Of a stretch of DNA of 64,000 nt, positions 23,225-33,900 are shown piece after piece. The DNA lies in NCBI GenBank assembly GCA_958510825.1, contig OY294046.1, forward strand, positions 8,630,049-8,694,048. The letters are read 5' to 3'. How positions within the stretch are numbered: the stretch's first letter is position 1; each line of letters starts with the position of its first letter. A model generated the notes under the pieces. The model did not search any database. It saw nothing but the letters and a program-made list of their open reading frames with translations, and was not told where the DNA came from. Source of the DNA: Brachypterus glaber. Its lineage: Eukaryota; Arthropoda; Insecta; Coleoptera; Kateretidae. A program made the position numbers and the translations under genes.

Positions 23225-24341
23225 CAGGGTGTCTGAAAAAGCAGGTCAAATCTAACAAATTTAATATAGCCATAATTCATTTTTTTTAAATGGCACCCTA
23301 CATTTTTTTTTATTTGGTTAAATAGAGAATTCAATTTGCTTTAAAATAAGTATAGGATACCCTATACCTAACTTTAACCGTTTTTGAGCTATTTGCAAAT
23401 TATTGTGAAACAGCCGTATTTCTGTTAAAATTTGTTATATTTTATAAAATAGGCCAGAAAAATTAATCGATTTTTATTTATTTACCTCATTATATTTACC
23501 TTAAAACTGGATTTTCATGCGCTCAGTAGTGTACATTTCTTCTGTTAAAAATACCCTGTTGAGAAAATTTAGCCTCGTCCGTCCAAATTATTCTTTTTAA
23601 AAAGTTTGGTTTTTCTTGAATATTTATCAAAAGATTTTCACAAAAGTCCACTATATTTTGAAAATCATTAGGTTTTAAGGCCTGTATTTTTTGCTTTTTG
23701 TAATCGTGCATCTTGTGGTTTTTTAAAATTCTTTGGATGTTTGAATAGGAAATTCCCAAGTCGTAACTAGCTGCAGGAATTGAGGCATGTGGATATGCAT
23801 AAAAGTAACCCAAAACATTGACTTCGTTATTTTCGTTGTTTGTAATTGGTTTCGTAAGAGATTTCACTGCATTTTCTTTTCCAAATTGCGAAAAATTTTT
23901 ATGTATTCTTCTAAATTTTTTACATGACATTCTTGGTAAATCAGGATATTTTGTATTAAAGTTTCTGCAGGTTCTACTAATTATTTTATCATTTTTACCA
24001 AAAATAGCAAATAAATCCAAAATAACAGGGTAAGAATAAGCCTCTGCCATTATTTTACACTAATTTATCACGATAACATTTAGGTTAAAAGAAATAAAAA
24101 CACAATACAATTTTAAAAATTTACGTAATTGCAGAAATACTGCAAAATACTTCTTTTTCACATTAATTTGCAAATAGCTCGAAAACGGTTAAAGTTAGGT
24201 ATAGGGTATCCTATACTTATTTTAAAGAAAATTGAATTCTCTATTTAAACAAATAAAAAAAAATGTAGGGTGTCATTTAAAAAAAAAGAGTTATGGCTTT
24301 TTTAATTTTGTTAAGTTTGACCTGCTTTTTCAGACACCCTG
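23225..24341 (-). mobile_element. Mariner/Tc1-like element with broken transposase
   Basis: Ends CAGGGTGTCTGAAAAAGCAG and its complement, TA on each side, TIRs about 190 bp. It carries the N-terminal half of a transposase on the minus strand. Its 1,117-bp length and missing catalytic C-terminus make it non-autonomous. Confidence 0.85.
23523..24050 (-). pseudogene. Mariner-like transposase, N-terminal fragment
   Basis: The ORF encodes 175 residues. The first ~120 look like the helix-turn-helix DNA-binding part (SYDLGISYSNIQRILKNHK). IIWTDEAKFSQQG near 153-165 contains the first catalytic Asp of the DD(D/E) triad, followed by NVHY. The rest of the catalytic domain is absent, and the ORF stops as the right TIR region begins. 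The intact protein would cut and paste the element; this fragment could at most bind TIRs. Confidence 0.8.
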
Positions 24342-25457
24342 TATAAATTTTGGATTCCATTTTAGCTTAGAATGATTCGCTTAACCATCATTGAGCAAAA
24401 TACAAAACAACTTTTCTTCAATTTAAAAAATCAAGGAGAAATTATTGTTTTTAGGGGTGCTTGAATTTGCTTATTTTTCGCTAAAAACTTGAATAACTCA
24501 AAAACTACTGGAGATAGACATAACGTGTTATACATTAAAATAAAGCAAATTTTATGCAAATTTTAAAAATTAAATGATATATGGGGTGTTCCATTTAAAA
24601 AATTAAAGTTGAGTGCCACTTCCGGTACAACCGGAAGTGGCACAAGCATGAAAACATTTTTAATCGATTGCCCATATTCAAAAACCCCAAAGTGCAAATT
24701 AGCAGACTTTCAAAGTTATTGGTTCTCCATAAACGTTTAATAGGCCACTTCCGTGAATAACCCTGTATAAGTTATGATGATATTTCGGACAAAATAATTT
24801 CAAAAATTATTTTGTTATATGTTTTACAAATCTAGGCTGCAAGTTGTAGAAAAAATAGTATATGCAATTCGTTTGCGAATTATCTTAAGAGCACTTGCAT
24901 GATTTTGACATGCTTGATTACGCTGACTTATTGCATTATTATGCTATTTTAGTAACATAAAGAGAACATTATTAAATACAGATATTCTACATTTTACAAT
25001 GGAACAGTACTGTACTGACGAGTCCATAGTAGGACGAAATGGGAGTCTATTTTACCTGTCTGACACATGCAGTAGTGTTCATACCTATTTTTTTTTTCGT
25101 AATTTTTCAATTATTGAAAATATTACGGCTAGTCCAATCCAATTATAGTATCTACGAATCTATTCTATAAATAATTCTCTATTACCAGGGACGGTGTCTA
25201 CAATAGGGGCACTAAATAAAATTTCCTTTTTGAAGTTTAGTGTAACTTTATTTAGAGACCCTACTCTACAATACTTAAAATATTTAGCATATTACCTATA
25301 CAGGACTGTTACACTGGGCCGACCTAAACAAAGAGGTTTGATTTGCTTAATATTTATTGAAGGGCAAACATTTTTGCACAGTTAAAAATTTTAAATTTCA
25401 AAAACAATTTTAATACTTTTTGTATGAAAATTAGTTTCCAAAATACAGCGATTTATT

Positions 25458-25711
25458 CAACGAACTAAGAACTCTTCTTTCTAGAATAGGCAAACCGTTA
25501 AAATAAAGTATCGCCAACATCTCGGTTTGTTTGTAAACAAATAGTAGGTATATTCAGGCCTGAACAATAACAATTACCAGTAACTGGTATTGTTGTCTCT
25601 GTTAGAACAAATATGTGCGAGTAAGACAGACGAATGTTTATGTTGCCGACGTTTTTGTCAGTTTTTACGAATGAAAAGACTATTCTAGAGAGAAGAGTTA
25701 TTAGTTCGTTG
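25458..25711 (+). mobile_element. hAT-type MITE, copy 1
   Basis: The 254-bp element starts CAACGAACTAAGAACTCTTC and ends GAGTTATTAGTTCGTTG. It is flanked by the 8-bp direct repeat GATTTATT (25,450-25,457 and 25,712-25,719). Eight-bp duplications are the hAT signature. The copy at 42,991-43,244 has the same length in the opposite orientation. Confidence 0.85.
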
Positions 25712-25719
25712 GATTTATT

Positions 25720-26946
25720 TATTTTATGTATTTATTTGTACAATGTATCAATCGATATCAATATATCACAAATTCATTAGATAATTAAAACAATGTACAT
25801 TTTATAGTGTACTATGAACTAGAATTTTGTGTGTGAACTCTAGATATCACAAGTTTACACGGTTTTTGACCCAAACAGCTGAAAGCAGTTTTTTAGGTAA
25901 CTTTTGGCGCTAATTACGAATCCGCAGTCCGTTTTTTGCTATCAGCTCAGGTTTCTTAGAAAAATGAATGAGTCCTTTCGCAATTTTTAACCAAAAATCA
26001 TTAGTTTATTTGGAAAAATAATTATGAATTAATATTCGATTTATAACCATAACAATACGTCTCGAATACGATGGAAACATCGCCATCAGCTCTTAATCGT
26101 TGTGAGACCGCAGTAAAAGTCCAACATGAGAAGTGAAAAAAATTGACCTAATGGCGAGAAACGAGCTACGGATTTGAATTCAGCGCGCAAAAATATTTAA
26201 AAAAACACTTTTGCCTTCTCGGGTCCAAAAATATACTGAAATTTGTAAAGCTGTGTATTTAAAGATATTGCTACGCATCTAGGAAGGGCATCTATATCAG
26301 CTTGTTTCAATATTATTTAACTTTTTCTAATTTTCTTCATTGTCCGATATGCCACTAAAAATTCTCTTTCATTATTTTTAAAACGATTTTAAAAGCTTTT
26401 TTGGGTTATCCATATAAAATGTAACTTTGTTTAGGACAGCTGTGGTAAAAAATACTATTGAGAGCAGAGCCGTAGACATTGGGGACCAGAAAAAGTTTGC
26501 AAATTGAAGAAAAATTTGAATTTTAATTCTTCAATCGATTTTTTTTGGAACCCTAAGCTTTCTTTACTATCACTTGTTTTTCTGGTATTAAAAAGTTAAG
26601 AAATTCTTTAGTCAAACAGTGGGAAAAAATCAGCTTTACTCCCCTTCCAAAAACCTCCGATACGGCTCTGATTGACAGTTCATAATTAGTAATAGTTATA
26701 ATATCAGTTGTAACCACTACTCGGCGAATTTTCAGTACTCGCATAGGCCCCGCGTCGACACTAGCGTTGACGGGAGGTTTTAAATATTTACATTTTTATT
26801 TCTTTTTATCTTGATTTTTTCAAATGATTCCATTTAAACGAGTAAGGTGGGAAAAAAGTTATCGATAAATAAAAAATTAAAAACTTTTCTTAAAAGATAA
26901 AAATCGAATGTCGGTTTTTTCTTTGAAAAACACCGATATATATATA
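25720..26946. other. Gene-free stretch
   Basis: No gene, hairpin or repeat that I can support. Base composition is more balanced than in the neighbouring repeats, so unique sequence is plausible. Confidence 0.4.
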
Positions 26947-27663
26947 CAGTGCGGTCCAAAAGTCACCCCCCGTTTAACTTTTGAACGAGTTGAGATATCG
27001 ACTTCAAATTTAGAACTCTTAAATAAGACAACTTAAACTATCTTTTATTATATATTTGATATTTTCAGCTCTTAAAATGTGGGCAGGGGGGCATGGGGGG
27101 ACATTTTTTTTAATGGAAAGGGGGGTCGTGTGATACACCATTTTAAAGCTTATAAAATTCTCTATTTAAACTAACATTTTTAAATTTTTTAAAAATGTTT
27201 TTTAAGGTTTTGATTTTTTAATTTTTTTGAGCCAAAACATTCGATTTTTTAAGTTTTTTTTTATAATTTTTTATTTATGTCAACTAAAATTAGTTTAAAA
27301 GTATAATTAACATTTTTTTATGATGAAATTAGACATTTTTAAAAAATTGTTTGTTTTTTTTAGAGGAATTTTGACATTAATACCCATTTTCAACCCCATT
27401 TTAAACCCATTTTTTTTTTTAATTTAAAAATATGGAGTTAAATGGAGAATTTTATAAGCTTTAAAATGGTGTATTACACGACCCCCCTTTCCATTTAAAA
27501 AAATGTGCCCCCATGCCCCCCTGCCCACATTTTAAGAGCTGAAAGTATTAAATGTATGCTAAAAGATAGTTTAAGTTGTCTTATTTAAAAGTTCAAAATT
27601 TAAAGTCGATATCTCAACTGGTTCAAAAGTTAAGAGGGAGGGGGGTGACTTTTGGACCGCTCT
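26947..27663. mobile_element. Foldback MITE, CAGTGCGGTCCAAAAGTCAC ends, copy 2
   Basis: The left end CAGTGCGGTCCAAAAGTCAC next to TA is mirrored by GTGACTTTTGGACCGC at the right. The arms pair over most of the length, including CATGGGGGGAC-type G-runs and TAAAATTCTC. Same family as 7,580-8,226. Confidence 0.8.
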
Positions 27664-27880
27664 ATATATACATATGTATAGTTAATATGTATAGTCAATA
27701 TTGTTGTGTGTAACAAATAAGTCGTCAAATGTTTCGATTTAGTGACCTTTATAAAAATATCCCTCATAATTCGGCAAAATTATTCCGTAAGCCTATGTTT
27801 CTGTGTTTATTTTCAACGTTGATGAGTCATAACTGAGTTTATGCCGACTACTGGTTATAACTATAATATAAGATATCTTA

Positions 27881-27886
27881 TTTATT
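27881..27886 (-). terminator. Possible polyadenylation signal of the K2P gene
   Basis: An AATAAA hexamer on the minus strand lies about 256 nt past the TGA of exon 6. In AT-rich DNA such hexamers are frequent, so this is only a candidate. Confidence 0.3.
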
Positions 27887-28141
27887 TAAATGCATATTTG
27901 ATATAACAAAATATGAATAGTTTTTAATAATAGATATCGATTTTCTCTTCTCTTTAGGAATTAACTATTGACAAAGGATTAAATTTTTAATGATACCTAT
28001 TGAAAAAAACTATTTGAATTACAATAGTTACTATTATAATATTAAATTGCCCATAGAGAATTAACTATAAATCAATAATGTTTTGTCAATAGTATTCTGT
28101 ATTACGAAGTTTCAACACAGATTGGTTATCTAGTAGTCTGC

Positions 28142-28220
28142 TCATGGGAGTCGTAACTGTTTATGTCCATCTTCAGGGCTTGGACTGTCTGCTCTTCTGG
28201 ATCTAACCCTCACCACTTGT
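28142..28220 (-). CDS. K2P exon 6 (C-terminal tail)
   Basis: A minus-strand acceptor TTTTTGCAG precedes an exon that is open in only one frame, [20 protein letters not shown]..., ending in TGA at 28,142-28,144. The open frame requires two nucleotides from the upstream exon. It is short and recognised by its acceptor, open frame and basic Ser/Pro-rich composition typical of a channel tail, so it is less certain than exons 2-5. Confidence 0.65.
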
Positions 28221-30881
28221 CTGCAAAAATAAAAGTTTAAACATTTTAAAAAATATGCAAAAAAATTGTCAAACATTTATTTAGGTACCTACCCAGTCCG
28301 CACATACATGGATGCAACATCACAAAGAAAGATTTTTTAGGTAACAAGTGCCATATTACATGAGACGTAACATATATATGTATGCTACATTACATGCCCT
28401 ATAATAGAAAGATTTTTTAAGTTACATGTGCCATATTACATAAGATGTAACATACATATGTCTGATACATAACATGCAATATTGCATGTTATGTATCATA
28501 TATATGGTATGAGAACATACTAGATACATAAAATGTTATGAATTCACCATATGTAGGTACAGGTTAATAATAATAATCCGATCGACTTGAAATATTCAGG
28601 AATAATCAAGTTGTCCGAGGTGAAGATCCCTATTATTCTTTAAAGTAATCCCACCAAAAACAAAAAGTTATGGAGGGATAAAGTTTAAAAAAAATCGAAA
28701 AAAGCTGGAAGAATATTCCTATTAACGTATTTTTTTCAGGAAAAATTACTTTTATTATAAAAATCAAATCTACAAAAACAAATAAAAAAATTGAAAATTT
28801 TGAAAAAAAAGTTTTTTTGAACTTTTTTTGAAAAATTTAATTTATATTTTTTTCAATCATTTTTCGTTTTTCAAAAATCTTAAAAAAAAATATATTTTTT
28901 TAATTTTTTATGATTTTTTTTAATATTGCTTGTTTAAAACTTCAGTTTGGTTCGACTCGAATAAAACTCACAAATAAGTTAACCAAATTTACTTTTTTAA
29001 AGTTATTTTGGAAATCGACAAATTCCCATAAGCGCTGAATACGAGTATCCGCATTCGTGGTATAACTAATTATGTAATATCTTGTAAAATACAGAAATCA
29101 GAGATGTGATTTCAATGGAAATAGAAATTAGAATTTTGAAGTTCCCGCCAAGCCTAGCCTACATCCTTTGACCAATTATTGGTCAAATTATAGTAGTAGA
29201 GTATGGCGTCATAATTAACCGTGGGAATAGTGTTTTTGTGTTTGCAAAAGCTATTTTTTGAAGTGTTTTATGATAGGTTAGTAATAAAACTAATTATTAG
29301 TTTATACAAGTTTTATAATCTACATAATCGTAATACTTTTTTTAAAATTAACCTCAAAATAAGATTTCAAATTATAATGGATTATACTTTTTTAGTAAAA
29401 TGGAATATGCAGTTGTGTCGTTTGTTGGAAATGATGACGTCAGTGTAAGATTAAGATTTAAAATTAACCTCAAAATAAGATTTCAAATTATAATGGATTA
29501 TACTTTTTTAGTAAAATGGAATATGCAGTTGTGTCGTTTGTTGGAAATGATGACGTCAGTGTAAGAGTAGCGATAGCTAAACTTCGCCCATTTTCCTAAT
29601 AAAGACCATTTATTATTATTATCCCATGGGATGGATGATGCATCCCCACACAAAAAATGTTTCCCAATTAATTGCAAAAAAAGGTACCTATTACCTATAA
29701 AAACGGATGATGCATCCCAACACAAAAAATGTTTCCCAATTAATTGCAAAAAAAGGTACCTATTACCTATAAAAACGAACAGATAAAATAAATGGAAAAC
29801 ATTTGAAGTCATTGTGGTATGTTAATATATATTCATGGGTAAGCCGTTTGCTGAGAATTATCAGGTTCTATGTGACAGCTTTGATGAAAAAGAGATATAC
29901 TTTTTTTATTTATTTATCCTCAAGGAGTTGGGATCCCTACTGTAAAAGGCTGAGTGTACTGGAAGAAAACTAAAACTTGTTCTAAATGTATTTTGCGAGC
30001 TAAATCTCCTGCGAAATCTTGTGTACAACCCTGGCGAAATCTTGCGAAATTCCCCGAAATCTTAAATATTTAACACATTGGCTACCATGAGAGTCACCAG
30101 CAACTCTCGCTATTTTTTTACATTGGTACCACGTGTATTAGAGAACGTTCAAGTATTATGTAACGCAAATTGTACCAAAATTAATACACTTCATACCCCG
30201 GTTCTCGCGTTATTTAAGGCTGTGGAGAGTTCATATTTTGGCTACCCCCCTAACACACCCCCTATTAGGGGGGTAGCCAAAATATGAAATCTCTATAATC
30301 TATAATAACGCGAGAGCCGGGGTATGAAGTGTATGAATTTTAGTACAATTGAGTTATGTAATACTTGAATGTTCCCTCACCGGCTACTCTCAGTAGCATA
30401 GGTTAACATCATATTGTAACTCTTAAACTGCCGAAACAAAAGCATCCATATTATAGGTGTGGTACACCAGATACTACTTATGTCATATTTCAGTGACACG
30501 CGGTAATATTGGTGGAAAGTTGTAAAAAATGTTTTATTAATATCACAGCTACACAAACTAAAGTTGGATCTCCGACAGACTCTACTAGTCAAATTCTATG
30601 TATTTTGAGCCGCTGAATCCGAGTCGGAGTTTAAAAATTGGGTCTCATTTTCAAAATAAACTCAAAAAAACATCCTTTTTGTACTTTTTCGCTAGGTTTT
30701 TTGAGGTTTTTTTAAAAACTTTTAAATTTCGACTGCAGATTCGCATTCAGCGGCTCAAAATATATAGGAATTGACTAGTCGAGTCCGTTGGAGTTCCATT
30801 TTTTTTTTGTGGCGCTGTATTTATTTTATTCTTAGAGATTTTGAATGAATTATTTTTTTGTATGTAATTAACGCAAAAACG

Positions 30882-30925
<44 letters not shown>

Positions 30926-33900
30926 TAAGTATATTATACTTGAAAATGTAAAATGAATTATTTAGTTTCTTTTTTAGAATTTGCGAGAAATCTTGCGAAA
31001 TCCCGCAAAATATTGCAAAATCCCGCGAAATCTTGCCAAATCCCGCGAAATCTCTCCAAATCTTGGGTAATGCAAAATTTGGTGTACGCGAGTTTGTATG
31101 AGATTTACCCCTCGATATTTTGCATTATTACGTTTTTTTTTTTAATTTTAAATATTTTTTTTTTTCAGAATATGTTTATTTTATTATACGTTTTTTAAAA
31201 AAAATGTACAAACAGTCAACTTTTTTAAAATATATATTATTCAGAATATGTAATATGTAGTTTTAATTTTTTGTATGTATACCTGGCAGGACAACCGAGT
31301 GTTAGTTTAAGATATATTTTTAATTTTGCAAAATAAACAAAATTAAGACTTCGACCGGACCCTGTAGATATTGACTTTAGATTTCGAATAGGTAAGTGGC
31401 ACACAAATATGTATTTCATATTTGTGTATCATTTACCTATTCGAAATTGGAAGTTTATATTTGCCGTTCAACGGGGGTACGGGAGAATTTAAACATCCAT
31501 GTTACATATCACCCATATAATTTTAATGTATTAAATACCTCTCATCCATATGGCAAGGGATAACTTATGATGTATTTGGTATGTTTCTGCTACATATCAA
31601 GAAGTATAAAAACGACATGGCTGATACCTCTCATCCATATTGCAAAAGTTATATAACATGTTATGTACCTAGTATGTAGCTGATATGTTACATGTTATGT
31701 ACCTGATACATAATTTGAGGCGGAATTGTTAAAGTCCAAGGACTGTACATGGACTATAAAAACTACATGGCTGCAACATCACATAGAACAGTGGTTATGT
31801 ACCTGCTATGTACCTGCCATGAATTTGTGCGGACTGGGTATGATTGTTTTCTTCTAACACCGGACTAAAATTACTGCCGGCGCCATAGTGCAATCCAAGC
31901 CCAGAACCCGCTAGGCGAACTTTTTCAGAGCTGGCTTCTTCGCTTGTCGCCGTAAATAGAAGGCCGAGGTTTAGTTGAGGAATGTCGTAGAACACTGCAA
32001 GGGTCAGCATCATAAATGTTATGCCCAAAAAGAGATACCCTAGAAAGAAAAATCATCAAATACAAAAAAAAATCGTGTATAAAAATCAACCCTAGTAGAA
32101 ATTTAACGTTAGAATAACGTTTTTTTAATGTTAGAAAATTGTATAAAAGTACGTTATAAAATATGTGCAAATGTCCCGCTTTTTAACTTAGAATCTAACG
32201 TTAGGACGTTAATCTAACGTTAGTTACAAACGCTAATCTAACGTTAGTTACAAACGTTAATCTAACGTTAGATTTTTAAGTTAGAAATACGTTATAAGTA
32301 CGTTTAACTTCTAACTTTCAGAGAGGGCGTGGCCAACTAGGAAATTTATACCTGCATCATAAAATGGCAGCTAGAGACAAATTTATTCATATAAATAAAT
32401 CTTAATGTATTTTAGCAATCATAATATTTTTAAACATAATTTCGTTACATTTATTTATAAAATAGCCATCTTTTTAGGTGGCCCTAAATATTTTTCATGT
32501 AATATGCAGTTATACTTCGATAAATACGTTTACCTCTCAGAAAAACTTTATATTTATAAAGTTTTTCTGAGAGGTAAACGTATTTTAACTATAGTTAGTT
32601 AATATTTATTTATACATTCAGAATTTTAAAATATCCTAGTACAGCGTTTCCAGACTTTTTACTTTACTATAATTTTGACTTTTGGGGGATATTTTTTTAA
32701 ATTTATAGAAATAATAAATAATTAGCAAACCTAGGCACATATGTGCCTAGCTATATAGCTGTCTGAAATGAGTATTTTCTACTTTAGCTTACGTATTAAT
32801 AATGAAAATTTAAACAATATTTAAAGTTAGAATAAGGTTAGAAAAAGGTTAGAATTTAGTTGGGAAACTAATGTTAGATTTATGTATTTTGTAACTTTTT
32901 GTCAAAAGTTAGTTTTTAAGGTTAGATTTATATAGTTTATAACGTTTTGTATAACGTTTGACACTAAACATAAAAATGTCACTAATCTAATGTTATGTTA
33001 AGTTAGATTTATGTACTTTTCTACCAGGGTAGCTAAACGTTTTTTCTAATGCTTTTTTTAATGTATAAATGTCCCGATGTCTAACGGTAGAATAATGTTT
33101 ATCTAACATTTGGTAAAACTCCTAACGTTAAATAAACATTATTTTAACGTTACACCATAACGTTAGGCATCTAACATTCAAACCACAATCATCTAAAGCT
33201 AGGTCAAGTAGTTTTAACGTTATTTTTCATCAGAGTACTAACTTTACTAGCGATTCTTCTTACCTGTAGTGGCAATTTTGTACAGAGGTCGGTAGGGCTG
33301 GTCAGGGGAGTCCCCTGGAATATAATCTCCGAGACCGATGGTGGTCAACGAGATGAAGCAGTAGTAGAAGGCATCCAGAAAATCCCAATCAGGTTCGATT
33401 GCAGCAAAAATGGCGGCGGGAACCAGAAGGAATACACCCACCAATATTAAAACTGAAAAAAAAGTTTTATGTAAAAAAATTAAAATAATATTAGTTGATT
33501 ATGCACTTGGTAGCATCAGCTAACAAGCGTACTGTTCAATTTTTTGAATTAACTTGGATACGAGGTGGTTTAATACAGGTGCGCGTTTTTAATGTATTTG
33601 CTGAACTATGACCCGTGCGTATGTTTACATCTTACATCTATCAGAAGTAAAATACTTTTAAAAAAGTCATCAAGACTTTATGTTAATAAATGTATAATTT
33701 CTCACGTTTCTTGTAACTTTATCAATACAAGGACTTTTATTTATAAATGCAGCTTGTTAGATTTGAGGGTTAATAAATAAGATAATATGGTGCTTTTTAT
33801 TAAATTCATGAATATATAAGGGCATATCCTTGGGGGCTTGATGTGCCGCCATGTATCTTGTAAGCCAATCACGGCATCACATTCTTATGTTTTATGTTCT

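Larger units (their letters stand above)
22801..24765. mobile_element. Large foldback element, two 424-bp arms, interrupted at its centre
   Basis: Arms 22,801-23,224 and 24,342-24,765 are inverted copies of equal length (CAGGGTTATTCACGGAAGTG outer ends, TA flanks). Each arm contains its own small palindrome CCACTTCCGGTTGTACCGGA. The mariner-like element 23,225-24,341 sits exactly between them. Confidence 0.9.
28292..31838 (-). mobile_element. MITE family B, copy 3, expanded by internal insertions, in K2P intron 5
   Basis: Ends CCCAGTCCGCACA at both sides (inverted) with TA duplications at 28,290-28,291 and 31,839-31,840. About 28,292-28,560 matches the right part of copies 1-2 and about 31,640-31,838 the left part. 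The roughly 3 kb between is later insertions and duplications. Its right edge overlaps the end of K2P exon 5. Confidence 0.8.

Noticed and set aside
28142..28220. CCTGAAGATGG in exon 6 considered as another hammerhead core
   Set aside because: No GAAA box or stem II follows; it is coding sequence (PSPEDGH on the minus strand).
31925..32170. 81-residue ORF overlapping K2P exon 5 in another frame
   Set aside because: The exon 5 frame contains TM4 and fits the splice phase; the alternative runs through intron and MITE sequence.
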